A stretch of DNA of 64,000 bases from Lachnospiraceae bacterium (GTDB taxonomy: Bacteria > Bacillota_A > Clostridia > Lachnospirales > Lachnospiraceae). Below the pieces are notes generated by a model that was not told where the DNA came from, did not search any database, and saw nothing but the letters and a program-made list of their open reading frames with translations. The stretch lies in NCBI GenBank assembly GCA_018365895.1, contig JAGZJD010000004.1, positions 28,081 through 92,080 of the forward strand. Direction: 5' to 3'. Made by a program: the position numbers and the translations under genes. Below, piece after piece: positions 56,919 to 64,000 of this stretch; within the stretch, counting starts at the first letter, position 1, and the number at the start of each line of letters is the position of its first letter.

Positions 56919-58095
56919 CGCATTTCACCAACTTTCCACAAATCTTCCCTGAGCTAACGGATTCTTCCACAAATTCATACAACTTATTCACACGAATCCC
57001 CTCCTCCACACAATCAAGTACTTCAACAATCTCTGCCACCTTTCTGCTCTTATCCCGGAATCTGCTCAAATGCACTATGATATCCACACCGGAGGCAATC
57101 TTTCTCTGAATTGCCAAAAGCGGAATGTTAAGTCCAGTCAAAATCATTGTCTCAAGCCGCATCAACATATCCTGCGGGCTATTGGCATGTCCGGTACTCA
57201 TAGATCCCGGATGTCCTGATGACATTGCTTCAATCATAGAAAATGCTTCAAATTGGCGCACTTCCCCAACTAAAATCCTGTCTGGACGCATCCGAAGAGC
57301 TGACTTAAACAAATCCTGAATTGTAATTTCTCCAATCCCTTCCACATTGGCGTTGCGCGCCTCCAGACGCACAAGATTTCGGATTCCCTGTATCTTAAGC
57401 TCTGCGTTATCTTCAATTGTAATAACTCTCTCGTCTTCTGGAATAAACTCTGACAATGCATTTAGAAATGTGGTTTTCCCGCTTCCGGTTCCTCCACTAA
57501 TAAAGATGTTATACTTTGATTTAACAAGAAGTTTTAAGAATTCTGCTGTTTCTTCATCAAGCGCACCCCAACACACAAGTTGCTGCATGGTTACTGCCTC
57601 TTTTGGAAATTTTCTTATTGTAACAATCGGTCCATTCAAAGCGGTAGGACTTAATACGACATTTACCCTGGATCCATCCGGCAACCTGGCATCCACAATA
57701 GGCGATGCTTCATTGACAATCCGGTTCGCTCCGGCTACAATCTGCTGAATGACATCCTCCAATTTCTTTTTCGAATAGAAGTGTCTCTCTGCCTCATAAA
57801 GCTGTCCGTGTTTTTCCACAAAAATCTTCTCTGTACCGTTAATCATAATCTCTGTTACTTCTTCATCTTCCAGAAATTCCTGGATAATATCCAATTTCCG
57901 AAAAGTATTAAATAATTCTTTTCCGATAGATGCCTTTTCTTTCAGTGGAATAAATTCCCGGCTGGAATGCAGTTCTAATATCTCACGAATCATTTCTGCC
58001 AACATATCATCTTCCACTTCTTTCGAGAGATCTATCTCATTCAAAATCTCTTCTTGGATTTCTTCTATCCATATATTTCTTTTCCTCTGTTCCAC
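56872..58095 (-). CDS. CpaF/TadA-family secretion ATPase
   Basis: 407 residues. Motor ATPase powering pilin assembly. N-terminal domain then RecA-like domain with Walker A SGGTGSGKTTFLNAL, Asp box ITIEDNAELKIQ, Walker B ILVGEVRQFEAF and His box GHPGSMSTGHANS. GTG 58095 follows GGGAAGGAGAAGA. It lies 21 bp after the CpaE-like gene. Confidence 0.95.
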   Translation of the reverse strand: MEQRKRNIWIEEIQEEILNEIDLSKEVEDDMLAEMIREILELHSSREFIPLKEKASIGKELFNTFRKLDIIQEFLEDEEVTEIMINGTEKIFVEKHGQLYEAERHFYSKKKLEDVIQQIVAGANRIVNEASPIVDARLPDGSRVNVVLSPTALNGPIVTIRKFPKEAVTMQQLVCWGALDEETAEFLKLLVKSKYNIFISGGTGSGKTTFLNALSEFIPEDERVITIEDNAELKIQGIRNLVRLEARNANVEGIGEITIQDLFKSALRMRPDRILVGEVRQFEAFSMIEAMSSGHPGSMSTGHANSPQDMLMRLETMILTGLNIPLLAIQRKIASGVDIIVHLSRFRDKSRKVAEIVEVLDCVEEGIRVNKLYEFVEESVSSGKICGKLVKCGALTQREKLLAAGYS

Positions 58096-58116
58096 TCTTC
58101 TCCTTCCCTACCGGTC

Positions 58117-59016
58117 TTATTCTTCCGCAAACCGGATTCGTTCCAACAAATGTGCTTTTCCCATCTGCCGCATATTCACCTGAAACTGTAATATCCGCTC
58201 TTCTTCCTCTTCGTTGGATGCATTCTGCATATAAATTTCCTTGCAAAGTTCCAACATGGAAAGAAGGCCCTGCACACATTCTGAAAGATCCAGAAGAATT
58301 ACTTCAAACTTACTTTCTGAACAAATCTGTTCAAGTAATGTCTCCCACTCTTCCCAGGCTACCATTTTCAGATCTTCTCCATTTTCCATCGGCATTACCA
58401 CTGACATTCCATCTATATGACGGCATATCGTTCCTGCCCGAATTCCCGTCTTTTGATCACCCTGTCGAATGTAATAAATAAGTTCCGATAATCCTCGGTA
58501 ATTTTCTTCTTCCTGATACCATCCTGAATAAGGCTGAAAATTAAGATAAAGCACTTCTTTTTTTCTGGCAATCTCTTTTCCAAGCGCCAAAGCCATTCTC
58601 GTCTGTGCTGTGCTCTGCACCGGAGAATAGAAACCAATTATGCGTCTTTCTTTACTAACAAGCCGAAATAATGATGCCTCCTGGTGTTCAAGACACTTTT
58701 CCAAAATCTCTCGCAAAATATCTTCCGCCGGCTGATACTTCCTGACAGCTGTTTCTCTTTCTGCAAGATCGCATTCTCCTTCCCCAACTAGAACAAAACA
58801 GTGATCACAATCAATCTTCTCACGTTCTCTTAAAGAAAATGTCTCGCCAATCAGCAGAATATAGATTCTTTGTCTTTTCAAAAACTCCACTGCCTCTTCT
58901 ACCGAAGAAAGCCATCGAACTTGCACATAGAATTCTGCATGTGCCTGCACCCGCTCCATAAAACGAATTCCATACTCTCGTTCGTTGTCGCAGATTACAA
59001 AATTTTTCTCCTCCAA
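58117..59016 (-). CDS. CpaE/TadZ-like protein with degenerate P-loop
   Basis: 299 residues. N-terminal receiver-like half (about 1-115) and C-terminal MinD/ParA-like half (about 125-299). The place where Walker A should be reads GFYSPVQSTAQTRMALALG, lacking the GK[ST] residues, so ATP binding is doubtful. TadZ/CpaE proteins place the pilus machine in the cell. A TTG at 59016 preceded by AAGGAGGACATGC is the start. First gene of the Tad operon. Confidence 0.8.
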   Translation of the reverse strand: MEEKNFVICDNEREYGIRFMERVQAHAEFYVQVRWLSSVEEAVEFLKRQRIYILLIGETFSLREREKIDCDHCFVLVGEGECDLAERETAVRKYQPAEDILREILEKCLEHQEASLFRLVSKERRIIGFYSPVQSTAQTRMALALGKEIARKKEVLYLNFQPYSGWYQEEENYRGLSELIYYIRQGDQKTGIRAGTICRHIDGMSVVMPMENGEDLKMVAWEEWETLLEQICSESKFEVILLDLSECVQGLLSMLELCKEIYMQNASNEEEEERILQFQVNMRQMGKAHLLERIRFAEE

Positions 59017-59208
59017 GCATGTCCTCCTTTCTCTTTTGTATTCGCGTAATCTGGAAATTCTTACTGAACATAAAGACTTAAAAATAGATAAATGAACTTA
59101 GATAAAATAGATAAATAAGAATTTTAGAAATTACTTGTAGGCATATTATAGCACAAGAAAATTTCTTGTCCATAACCTTTTCACAGTTTCTTCAACTTTG
59201 TGAAAGTC

Positions 59209-59421
59209 TCACAAAATTTGATAGAACAAAATCGCATAAAGGAGCGCAACCCCAGGAATTCCAAGGACTGCGGATGTCAAAAGCGACACCGGATTCATAC
59301 CAACTGCAACCGGAATCTGCTGAGATTCCAAATATAAATTTAATCCATAAATTATTGCCATACCCACAATTGCCCGCACTATGAAATGTATTGCTATCGA
59401 AAATCCTCGTCTCTCTGACAT
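59209..59421 (-). CDS. bofA: BofA-family pro-sigma-K processing inhibitor
   Basis: 70 residues with two hydrophobic segments (HFIVRAIVGMAIIYGLNLYL and LLTSAVLGIPGVALLYAIL) and the family loop VAVGMNPVSLLTS with a Asn-Pro turn. In Bacillus BofA restrains the SpoIVFB protease during sporulation. ATG 59421 follows AAGGTGACAAAATT. It is divergent from the yaaL-like gene at 59531. Confidence 0.88.
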   Translation of the reverse strand: MSERRGFSIAIHFIVRAIVGMAIIYGLNLYLESQQIPVAVGMNPVSLLTSAVLGIPGVALLYAILFYQIL

Positions 59422-59530
59422 AATTTTGTCACCTTTTTTCTTTCTTGATCTATATATATGTGAAGTATTGGTATTTTATACACATTTTGACACATACTAC
59501 AGTTACAAATACTTACAGAAAGGAGCTGTC

Positions 59531-59737
59531 ATGGGAATTTTTCATAAAAAGCAGACACTTCCGCCAGATCAGAAGCTTCTCTTTGACGAAATCAATAAAG
59601 CAAAAACACAAATAGAGCTGGCACAGATTAACTTTCAATCTGCCCTTGATCCCGATCTTATCGATTACTATATTTTCGAGGGAAATGCAGCCTGGAAACG
59701 CTATTGCTTTCTGCTGCGACAGGCTCGTCTGCAATAA
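59531..59737 (+). CDS. DUF2508 (YaaL-like) protein
   Basis: 68 residues, helical: LFDEINKAKTQIELAQINFQ and DYYIFEGNAAWKRYCFLLRQA match the YaaL/DUF2508 pattern. ATG 59531 has AGAAAGGAGCTGTC; the longer frame to 59381 is not used. In Bacillus yaaL lies just upstream of bofA; here the two are neighbours but divergent. Function unknown. Confidence 0.85.
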   Translation: MGIFHKKQTLPPDQKLLFDEINKAKTQIELAQINFQSALDPDLIDYYIFEGNAAWKRYCFLLRQARLQ

Positions 59738-59739
59738 TA

Positions 59740-59804
59740 AAAAAATCTCCCAAAATAAAGAAATGTCTTTCTGACACAGACATTTCCCATTTGGGAGATT
59801 TTTT
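59740..59804. terminator. Bidirectional terminator between yaaL-like gene and dCMP deaminase gene
   Basis: AAAAAATCTCCCAAA pairs with TTTGGGAGATTTTTT, with an inner AAATGTC/GACATTT stem; T-runs on both strands serve the two convergent genes. Confidence 0.92.
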
Positions 59805-59811
59805 AATAAAC

Positions 59812-60297
59812 TTATACTTGAATCTTAATTTCTCTTCCGCTGCGCTCATAAGCGCGAATCTTTACGCCTGCTGCGCGCATCATTCGCTTAGAACCAATGA
59901 CTGACGGCGTATCTGCATACTTATCACAATCATAAATTACTTCTTTGATTCCACTCTGAATAATCGCTTTCGCACATTCATTACACGGAAACAGCGATAC
60001 ATACAATTTAGATCCTGCCAGACTTCCTCCGGTATAATTCAAAATTGCATTCAATTCACTGTGTGTCGTATAGAGATATTTTGTTTGAAGCGGATCTTCC
60101 CCTTCTCTGTCCCACGGAAATTCATCGTCCGAACACCCCATAGGAAATCCATTATAGCCAACTGACAAAATACGATTTTCCTGACTTACAATACAGCATC
60201 CCACCTGAGTATTCGGATCTTTTGAACGCATACTGGACATCTTCGCAATTCCCATGAAATACTCGTCCCAGGAAATATAGTCGCTACGTTTTGGCAT
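59812..60297 (-). CDS. dCMP deaminase / ComEB-type cytidine deaminase
   Basis: About 161 residues. Zinc deaminase converting dCMP to dUMP. Motifs: YTTHSELNAIL (His and Glu; HSE instead of the common HAE) and FPCNECAKAI; also DPNTQVGCCIV. ATG 60297 (MPKRSDY) has GGAGGTGGCAGAA; the earlier ATG at 60312 is part of that ribosome site. It follows upp by about 14 bp and ends the operon. Confidence 0.93.
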   Translation of the reverse strand: MPKRSDYISWDEYFMGIAKMSSMRSKDPNTQVGCCIVSQENRILSVGYNGFPMGCSDDEFPWDREGEDPLQTKYLYTTHSELNAILNYTGGSLAGSKLYVSLFPCNECAKAIIQSGIKEVIYDCDKYADTPSVIGSKRMMRAAGVKIRAYERSGREIKIQV

Positions 60298-60311
60298 TTC
60301 TGCCACCTCCA

Positions 60312-60941
60312 TTATTTTGTTCCAAAAATACGGTCTCCTGCATCTCCAAGGCCCGGCACAATATAGCCGTGATCATTTAATTTCTCATCCAATGCTCCAA
60401 TATAAATGTCCACGTCAGGATGACATTCCTGCATCTTTCTCACACCTTCCGGAGCGGCAATGATGCACATAAAATGAATATTTCTCACACCTTTATCCTT
60501 CAGCATCTGAATCGCAGCAACACTTGAGCCTCCTGTGGCAAGCATCGGATCTACTACAAATACCTCTCTCTCTTGACAATCTGCCGGAAGTTTACAGTAA
60601 TACTCTACCGGTTCCAATGTCTCCGGATCTCTGTAAAGACCAATATGCCCAATCTTAGCTGCCGGAATCATAGAAAGCATCCCGTCCACCATTCCGAGTC
60701 CCGCCCTTAAAATCGGTACAACTGCCAGTTTCTTTCCGGATAATTCTTTTACAACCGTCTTGCAGATCGGTGTCTCAATCTCAACGTCCTGAAGCTTCAA
60801 ATCTCTTGTCGCTTCATAGCACATGAGCATCGCAATTTCACTAATAATTGCACGAAATTCATTCGTTCCGACATTTTTTCTCCTGATCACTCCGATTTTA
60901 TGCTGAATCAGCGGATGATCCATCACTTGTACTTTTGACAT
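60312..60941 (-). CDS. upp: Uracil phosphoribosyltransferase
   Basis: Salvages uracil with PRPP to UMP. 209 residues. Signatures: [35 protein letters not shown] loop [18 protein letters not shown] and [16 protein letters not shown] 60941 follows AGAGGAGAAACAT. Confidence 0.97.
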   Translation of the reverse strand: MSKVQVMDHPLIQHKIGVIRRKNVGTNEFRAIISEIAMLMCYEATRDLKLQDVEIETPICKTVVKELSGKKLAVVPILRAGLGMVDGMLSMIPAAKIGHIGLYRDPETLEPVEYYCKLPADCQEREVFVVDPMLATGGSSVAAIQMLKDKGVRNIHFMCIIAAPEGVRKMQECHPDVDIYIGALDEKLNDHGYIVPGLGDAGDRIFGTK

Positions 60942-60988
60942 ATGTTTCTCCTCTATTCTTTGACCGTTATCCGGTCTTTGTATCGTTT

Positions 60989-61414
60989 CTAGTCTTCAAT
61001 CTGTGAGATTCGTCTTACATGTCGTTCATCATTTGAAAATTCTGTATTTAAAAATGTATCAACAATCTTAACTGCAAGACCAGGTCCAATTACACGTCCT
61101 CCCATCGCCAACACATTTGCATTATTATGCTCTCTCGTTGCCTGCGCTGAAAAGCAGTCTGAACAAAGTGCGCAGCGCACTCCTTTGACTTTATTAGCTG
61201 CAATCGAAATACCGATTCCTGTTCCACAAATTAAAATTCCTTTCTCACATGCGCCCTCTGCAACAGCATGTCCTACAAGCTTTCCGTATTCCGGATAGTC
61301 TACAGATTCTCCATGACATCCAAAATTCTTATACTCCAGATTATTTGCTTCCAGATATTTGATGACCTCCTGCATCAATTCATATCCACCGTGATCACAT
61401 CCAAGTGCTATCAT
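60989..61414 (-). CDS. rpiB: Ribose-5-phosphate isomerase B
   Basis: 141 residues. Interconverts ribose 5-phosphate and ribulose 5-phosphate. Signatures: [30 protein letters not shown] with the catalytic Cys, RCALCSD and [17 protein letters not shown] 61414 overlaps the previous stop (ATGA). Same order as Bacillus ywlF near ywlC/ywlE. Confidence 0.96.
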   Translation of the reverse strand: MIALGCDHGGYELMQEVIKYLEANNLEYKNFGCHGESVDYPEYGKLVGHAVAEGACEKGILICGTGIGISIAANKVKGVRCALCSDCFSAQATREHNNANVLAMGGRVIGPGLAVKIVDTFLNTEFSNDERHVRRISQIED

Positions 61415-62934
61415 TTTTCTTCTGCCTCCTTATTTAACTTTTCTGCAAGTTTTCCGATCAGATCTGCAAGTTCTTCAAACGTCTCTCCGTAACTTGCAAG
61501 GGGCTGCCCGTAAGGTGAAGTAACATCCCCTTCTCCGCCGGTAAATTCTTTTAACGTATAAATATTCTCACATTTCTCACATTCTGCAAGAATCTTATTT
61601 TTTAATTCTTCACTCATTGTCAAAACAAGTGTCTCATCTGTCAGTACTTCTGCATCAAATGCTTCTGCCTGATGCTTCTCAAGCGTCAACTGCTTACTCT
61701 TCATAATCGCTTCGGCTTTCTGATTGGCAGGTTCCGGAAAAAGTACTACCAAACCTCTTGAACTAATCTCATACTCCTGTTTCAACGGCTGTGACCGCAA
61801 AAGTTCTGCAGCCATTGGTCCGCGGCTGTTATCGCTGTCACTGACAAAGATAATTTTTCTGAATTTTTGAAGCTTTACAATCTCTGAAGCAGGAATGATC
61901 TGATGTCCTGCTGCCTTCATCAAACGATTCATTACTGCTGTTCCTATGCCGTCTGTCTCAAATGCCTCACTGTAAATATACTCCACTTCTTCTTCGTCAA
62001 ATTCTCTGAGAATCCGATACAGGTTCTTTGCTACTGTTGCTTCATTTTCCCGTGTTCCTATCGGTTTCACAATTCCATAAGTATAATCTTTCTGTGTCTC
62101 ATTGGACGCAATAATCCCAACGCCTTTCCCTAGCCGGATCTTGTCGTAAGTAAGCTGCCGGATTGCTTTCACAACATCCAGAATCTCACCTTCCACAATC
62201 GTAAGCCTTGCTTTCGGCGCATAGTGGCGATACTTCATTCCCGGCGCCTTCGGTGCCTCCTTACTCTGATCTGAAAGAAGAGTTTGATCAACAGCAACTT
62301 CGCCAATCACTTCTTCCAGCATTTCCTTCGTCACAGCTCCCGGACGCAGAATCATCGGCGGAACAACCGTCATATCCACAATAGTAGATTCCACACCAAT
62401 CTGTACACTGCCTCCATCAAGGATCATATCAATCTTGCCGTTCAGATCGTCAGCCACATGAGAAGCCTCTGTCGGACTTGGACGTCCTGATGTATTTGCA
62501 CTTGGCGCTGACACGTATCCTCCTGCTGCACGAATCAGAGCCCTCGCCGTATCGTTTGCCGGCATCCTCACTGCAACTGTATCAAGACCTCCTGTCGTTC
62601 CATATGGCACAATCTCACTCTTCTCAAAGATCATCGTCAGAGGTCCCGGCCAGAAACGCTTCGCCAGACAGTGCGCCGCCGGAGGAATTTCTTTTACGAT
62701 CTCATCCAGCGCTTCAATATCTGCAATATGAATAATTAAAGGATTATCGGACGGGCGCCCTTTCGCCTCATATGTTTTCCTTGCAGCCTCCTCATCTAAG
62801 GCATTCGCTCCAAGACCATAGACAGTCTCTGTCGGAAACGCCACAAGCCCTCCATCCTCTAATATCTCCCCAGCCTGTCGGATTACTTCTTTTTCTAATT
62901 CATTTGTACCTGTTTTTTTAATAATTGTTTCCAT
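61411..62934 (-). CDS. Threonylcarbamoyl-AMP synthase fused to a degenerate low-MW phosphatase domain
   Basis: About 507 residues. YrdC domain (about 10-195: GGLVAFPTETVYGLGANAL, GRPSDNPLIIHI, APSANTSGRPSPT) makes threonylcarbamoyl-AMP for t6A tRNA. Sua5 C-terminal domain about 230-350 (APGMKYRHYAPKA). From about 359 a low-MW tyrosine/arginine-phosphatase fold (YwlE-like): the P-loop reads FVSDSDNSRGPMA, so catalytic Cys is S365 and the second Cys S370, with R371 kept; the acid loop reads VTSPYG, with Ser in place of Asp at 473. Catalysis by that domain is not expected. ATG 62934 is preferred over the frame start at 62970, which overlaps cwlD. Confidence 0.92.
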   Translation of the reverse strand: METIIKKTGTNELEKEVIRQAGEILEDGGLVAFPTETVYGLGANALDEEAARKTYEAKGRPSDNPLIIHIADIEALDEIVKEIPPAAHCLAKRFWPGPLTMIFEKSEIVPYGTTGGLDTVAVRMPANDTARALIRAAGGYVSAPSANTSGRPSPTEASHVADDLNGKIDMILDGGSVQIGVESTIVDMTVVPPMILRPGAVTKEMLEEVIGEVAVDQTLLSDQSKEAPKAPGMKYRHYAPKARLTIVEGEILDVVKAIRQLTYDKIRLGKGVGIIASNETQKDYTYGIVKPIGTRENEATVAKNLYRILREFDEEEVEYIYSEAFETDGIGTAVMNRLMKAAGHQIIPASEIVKLQKFRKIIFVSDSDNSRGPMAAELLRSQPLKQEYEISSRGLVVLFPEPANQKAEAIMKSKQLTLEKHQAEAFDAEVLTDETLVLTMSEELKNKILAECEKCENIYTLKEFTGGEGDVTSPYGQPLASYGETFEELADLIGKLAEKLNKEAEEK

Positions 62935-62956
62935 AGTCCCCATTATAACGAATTTC

Positions 62957-63649
62957 TTAACGCTTGACAAGGGAAATACACTGCTCTATTCCCTCTGCAA
63001 TTGCTTTCGCAGCCTCATTCTGATACTCTTCTCCCGAGAGTTTTTCAGCCTCTTCACGATTGCTTAAAAAACCGCACTCTACGATGATTGTTGGTACCTC
63101 CGTCTTCTTAAGAAGATAATACGTTTCATTTGCTTTCGCCTCCCGGTGGTTTGTTTCATCCAAAGCTTTGACCGCCTCCTGCATTTGTTTTGCCAGTTCT
63201 TCCCCTTTTTTTGAATGTTTATAATAAAATACCTGTGCCCCTTTAATAGATTCTTCTGTATAACTATTTTGATGAATACTAACCGCAAGTGACGGTCGTA
63301 TCTCATTAATTATTCTGACTCGTTCTTTCATATCTTCAATCTTCTTCTGTTTCGATCCTTCCGGAGCAAGCAGCCTATCTTCTGTCCGCACCATTTTACA
63401 GGAAATATTTTTCTCTTTTAAGAGTTTTTCAAGTTTTTTTGCAATTTCAAGATTAATGTCTTTTTCCAGCGCTTGATTGATCCCAACCTTACCCGGATCC
63501 GTTCCCCCGTGCCCTGCATCGATTATTACATCAACAGAGTCTATTTTTCCGGATGCCTCCTGAGCAATCATCTTACTTAAACGTCTGCTGAAGATTAACG
63601 CTCCAATCATAAGAAGAAGTACGAATGTCAGTTCCAGTTTTCGTTTCAT
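62957..63649 (-). CDS. cwlD: N-acetylmuramoyl-L-alanine amidase (CwlD-like)
   Basis: About 230 residues. N-terminal signal anchor (about 5-25) and Amidase_3 domain with zinc ligands in VIIDAGHGGTDPGKVG (His), DINLEIAKKLEKLL (Glu nearby) and AVSIHQNSYTEE (His), and catalytic Glu in TIIVECGFLSNREEA. CwlD makes muramic-delta-lactam in spore cortex; assignment by length and single-domain layout. ATG 63649 follows AAGGAAGCAGAA. Confidence 0.88.
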   Translation of the reverse strand: MKRKLELTFVLLLMIGALIFSRRLSKMIAQEASGKIDSVDVIIDAGHGGTDPGKVGINQALEKDINLEIAKKLEKLLKEKNISCKMVRTEDRLLAPEGSKQKKIEDMKERVRIINEIRPSLAVSIHQNSYTEESIKGAQVFYYKHSKKGEELAKQMQEAVKALDETNHREAKANETYYLLKKTEVPTIIVECGFLSNREEAEKLSGEEYQNEAAKAIAEGIEQCISLVKR

Positions 63650-63724
63650 TTCTGCTTCCTTCACAGCTTTTATTTACATATATATGATAACTAATACACG
63701 TTCATTCCCCAATACTTCTCTAAA

Positions 63725-63770
63725 ATAACAGTAAAGCTGCCAGAAAAACATTTCCCTGACAGCTTTTATT
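63725..63770 (-). terminator. Terminator upstream of cwlD
   Basis: AAAGCTGTCAG pairs with CTGGCAGCTTT around GGGAAATGTTTTT; on the minus strand ACTGTTATTTTAG follows. It would close the transcript of the partial gene at 63816. Confidence 0.6.
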
Positions 63771-63815
63771 CATAACCCACTTTATTAATTCTTTTCCACT
63801 CTATTATTTTCATTT

Positions 63816-64000
63816 CTATACTTTCATCATATATCCACTCTCCACGGAGTCCATCAGTTTTTGCAGCGCCAATTCTAATTCATCATGAAATACCTCCATA
63901 GCTTCCTGATAAATCTGTTTTTTAATCTCACAAGCTCCTGCACTGTACTGATTTTTCTGTGTTGTCTTCTTATTCTCCATCTGAAGCCGAAAATACAGAC
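63816..64000 (-). CDS. Hypothetical protein, 3' part (5' end outside window or near edge)
   Basis: A minus-strand frame runs from the window edge to TAG at 63816 (61 codons). It is helical and charged (YSAGACEIKKQIYQEAM, FHDELELALQKLMDSVE). An internal ATG at about codon 8 (MENKKTTQKNQ) has no ribosome site before it, so the true start probably lies beyond 64000. The terminator at 63725-63770 supports a real transcript. Not recognised. Confidence 0.5.
   Translation of the reverse strand, partial: LYFRLQMENKKTTQKNQYSAGACEIKKQIYQEAMEVFHDELELALQKLMDSVESGYMMKV

Noticed and set aside
59381..59530. N-terminal extension of the yaaL-like gene
   Set aside because: The extra 50 codons lie opposite the bofA start region and look like shadow; ATG 59531 has a strong ribosome site.

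Overview
The window reads as a chromosomal segment of a low-GC, spore-forming Firmicute, most likely a gut Lachnospiraceae (Dorea/Mediterraneibacter-like). Supporting signs: strong AGGAGG ribosome sites almost everywhere, an SAM-I riboswitch on metK, a large Bacillus/Clostridium-type SRP RNA, a V-type (not F-type) ATPase operon, sporulation genes (bofA, yaaL/DUF2508, cwlD), and several proteins of the kind annotated in Lachnospiraceae only as domains of unknown function. The genus is inferred from gene content, not tested. Most genes lie on the minus strand. Exceptions are trmB, a TSCPD protein, murG, a soluble histidine kinase and the yaaL-like gene.

Layout. 1-1767: two tandem paralogous amino-acid-type ABC substrate-binding lipoproteins behind a promoter whose spacer contains a G8 run. 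2020-4198: histidine kinase then response regulator. 4354-5783: metK with its SAM riboswitch and promoter. 5825-7117: murA. 7118-7908: a possible micro-ORF and a hypothetical gene. 7964-16829: nine-gene V-ATPase operon (H-I-K-E-C-F-A-B-D) from promoter to terminator, with Na+-type ligands in the rotor subunit. 16903-20077: trmL, aminotransferase, Lrp regulator and PurM-like protein. 20105-25306: a 33-residue membrane peptide gene, B12/radical-SAM protein, SRP RNA, tadA, an acidic repeat protein and dgt. 25410-28233: acidic HTH protein, VanY-type carboxypeptidase, Sfp-type transferase. 28364-31431: tRNA-Lys(CTT), trmB, glgB.

31568-34504 encodes a striking TPR / acidic 12-residue-repeat / P-loop ATPase protein. 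A promoter- and terminator-bounded stretch with no real ORF follows (34600-35376). Next come an ECF sigma factor with a beta-propeller membrane protein (35446-37946), an aconitase-family hydratase, a CdaR/PucR-type regulator, pgi, a membrane protein, mtnN and a TSCPD protein. 45457-48926 holds two palindromic MITE-like elements, a small secreted protein, an anti-sigma-like membrane protein, murG and a second ECF-type sigma factor. 48981-50776: HIT protein, soluble kinase and rhomboid protease, the last two overlapping tail to tail.

50879-59016 is a compact Tad/Flp (type IVb pilus) operon: CpaE-like, CpaF ATPase, TadB, TadC, Flp pilin, DUF5702-like protein, TadE with two Cys/His modules, prepilin peptidase, second TadE-like, and a DUF6382-like protein. 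59209-64000: bofA, the yaaL-like gene, and an operon of cwlD, a threonylcarbamoyl-AMP synthase fused to an apparently dead low-molecular-weight phosphatase, rpiB, upp and dCMP deaminase.

The best candidates for something undescribed are the TPR/acidic/ATPase protein, the TadE fused to metal-binding-like modules, the YwlC-YwlE-like fusion lacking its catalytic residues, the ORF-less transcription unit at 34.6-35.4 kb, and the G8 promoter.
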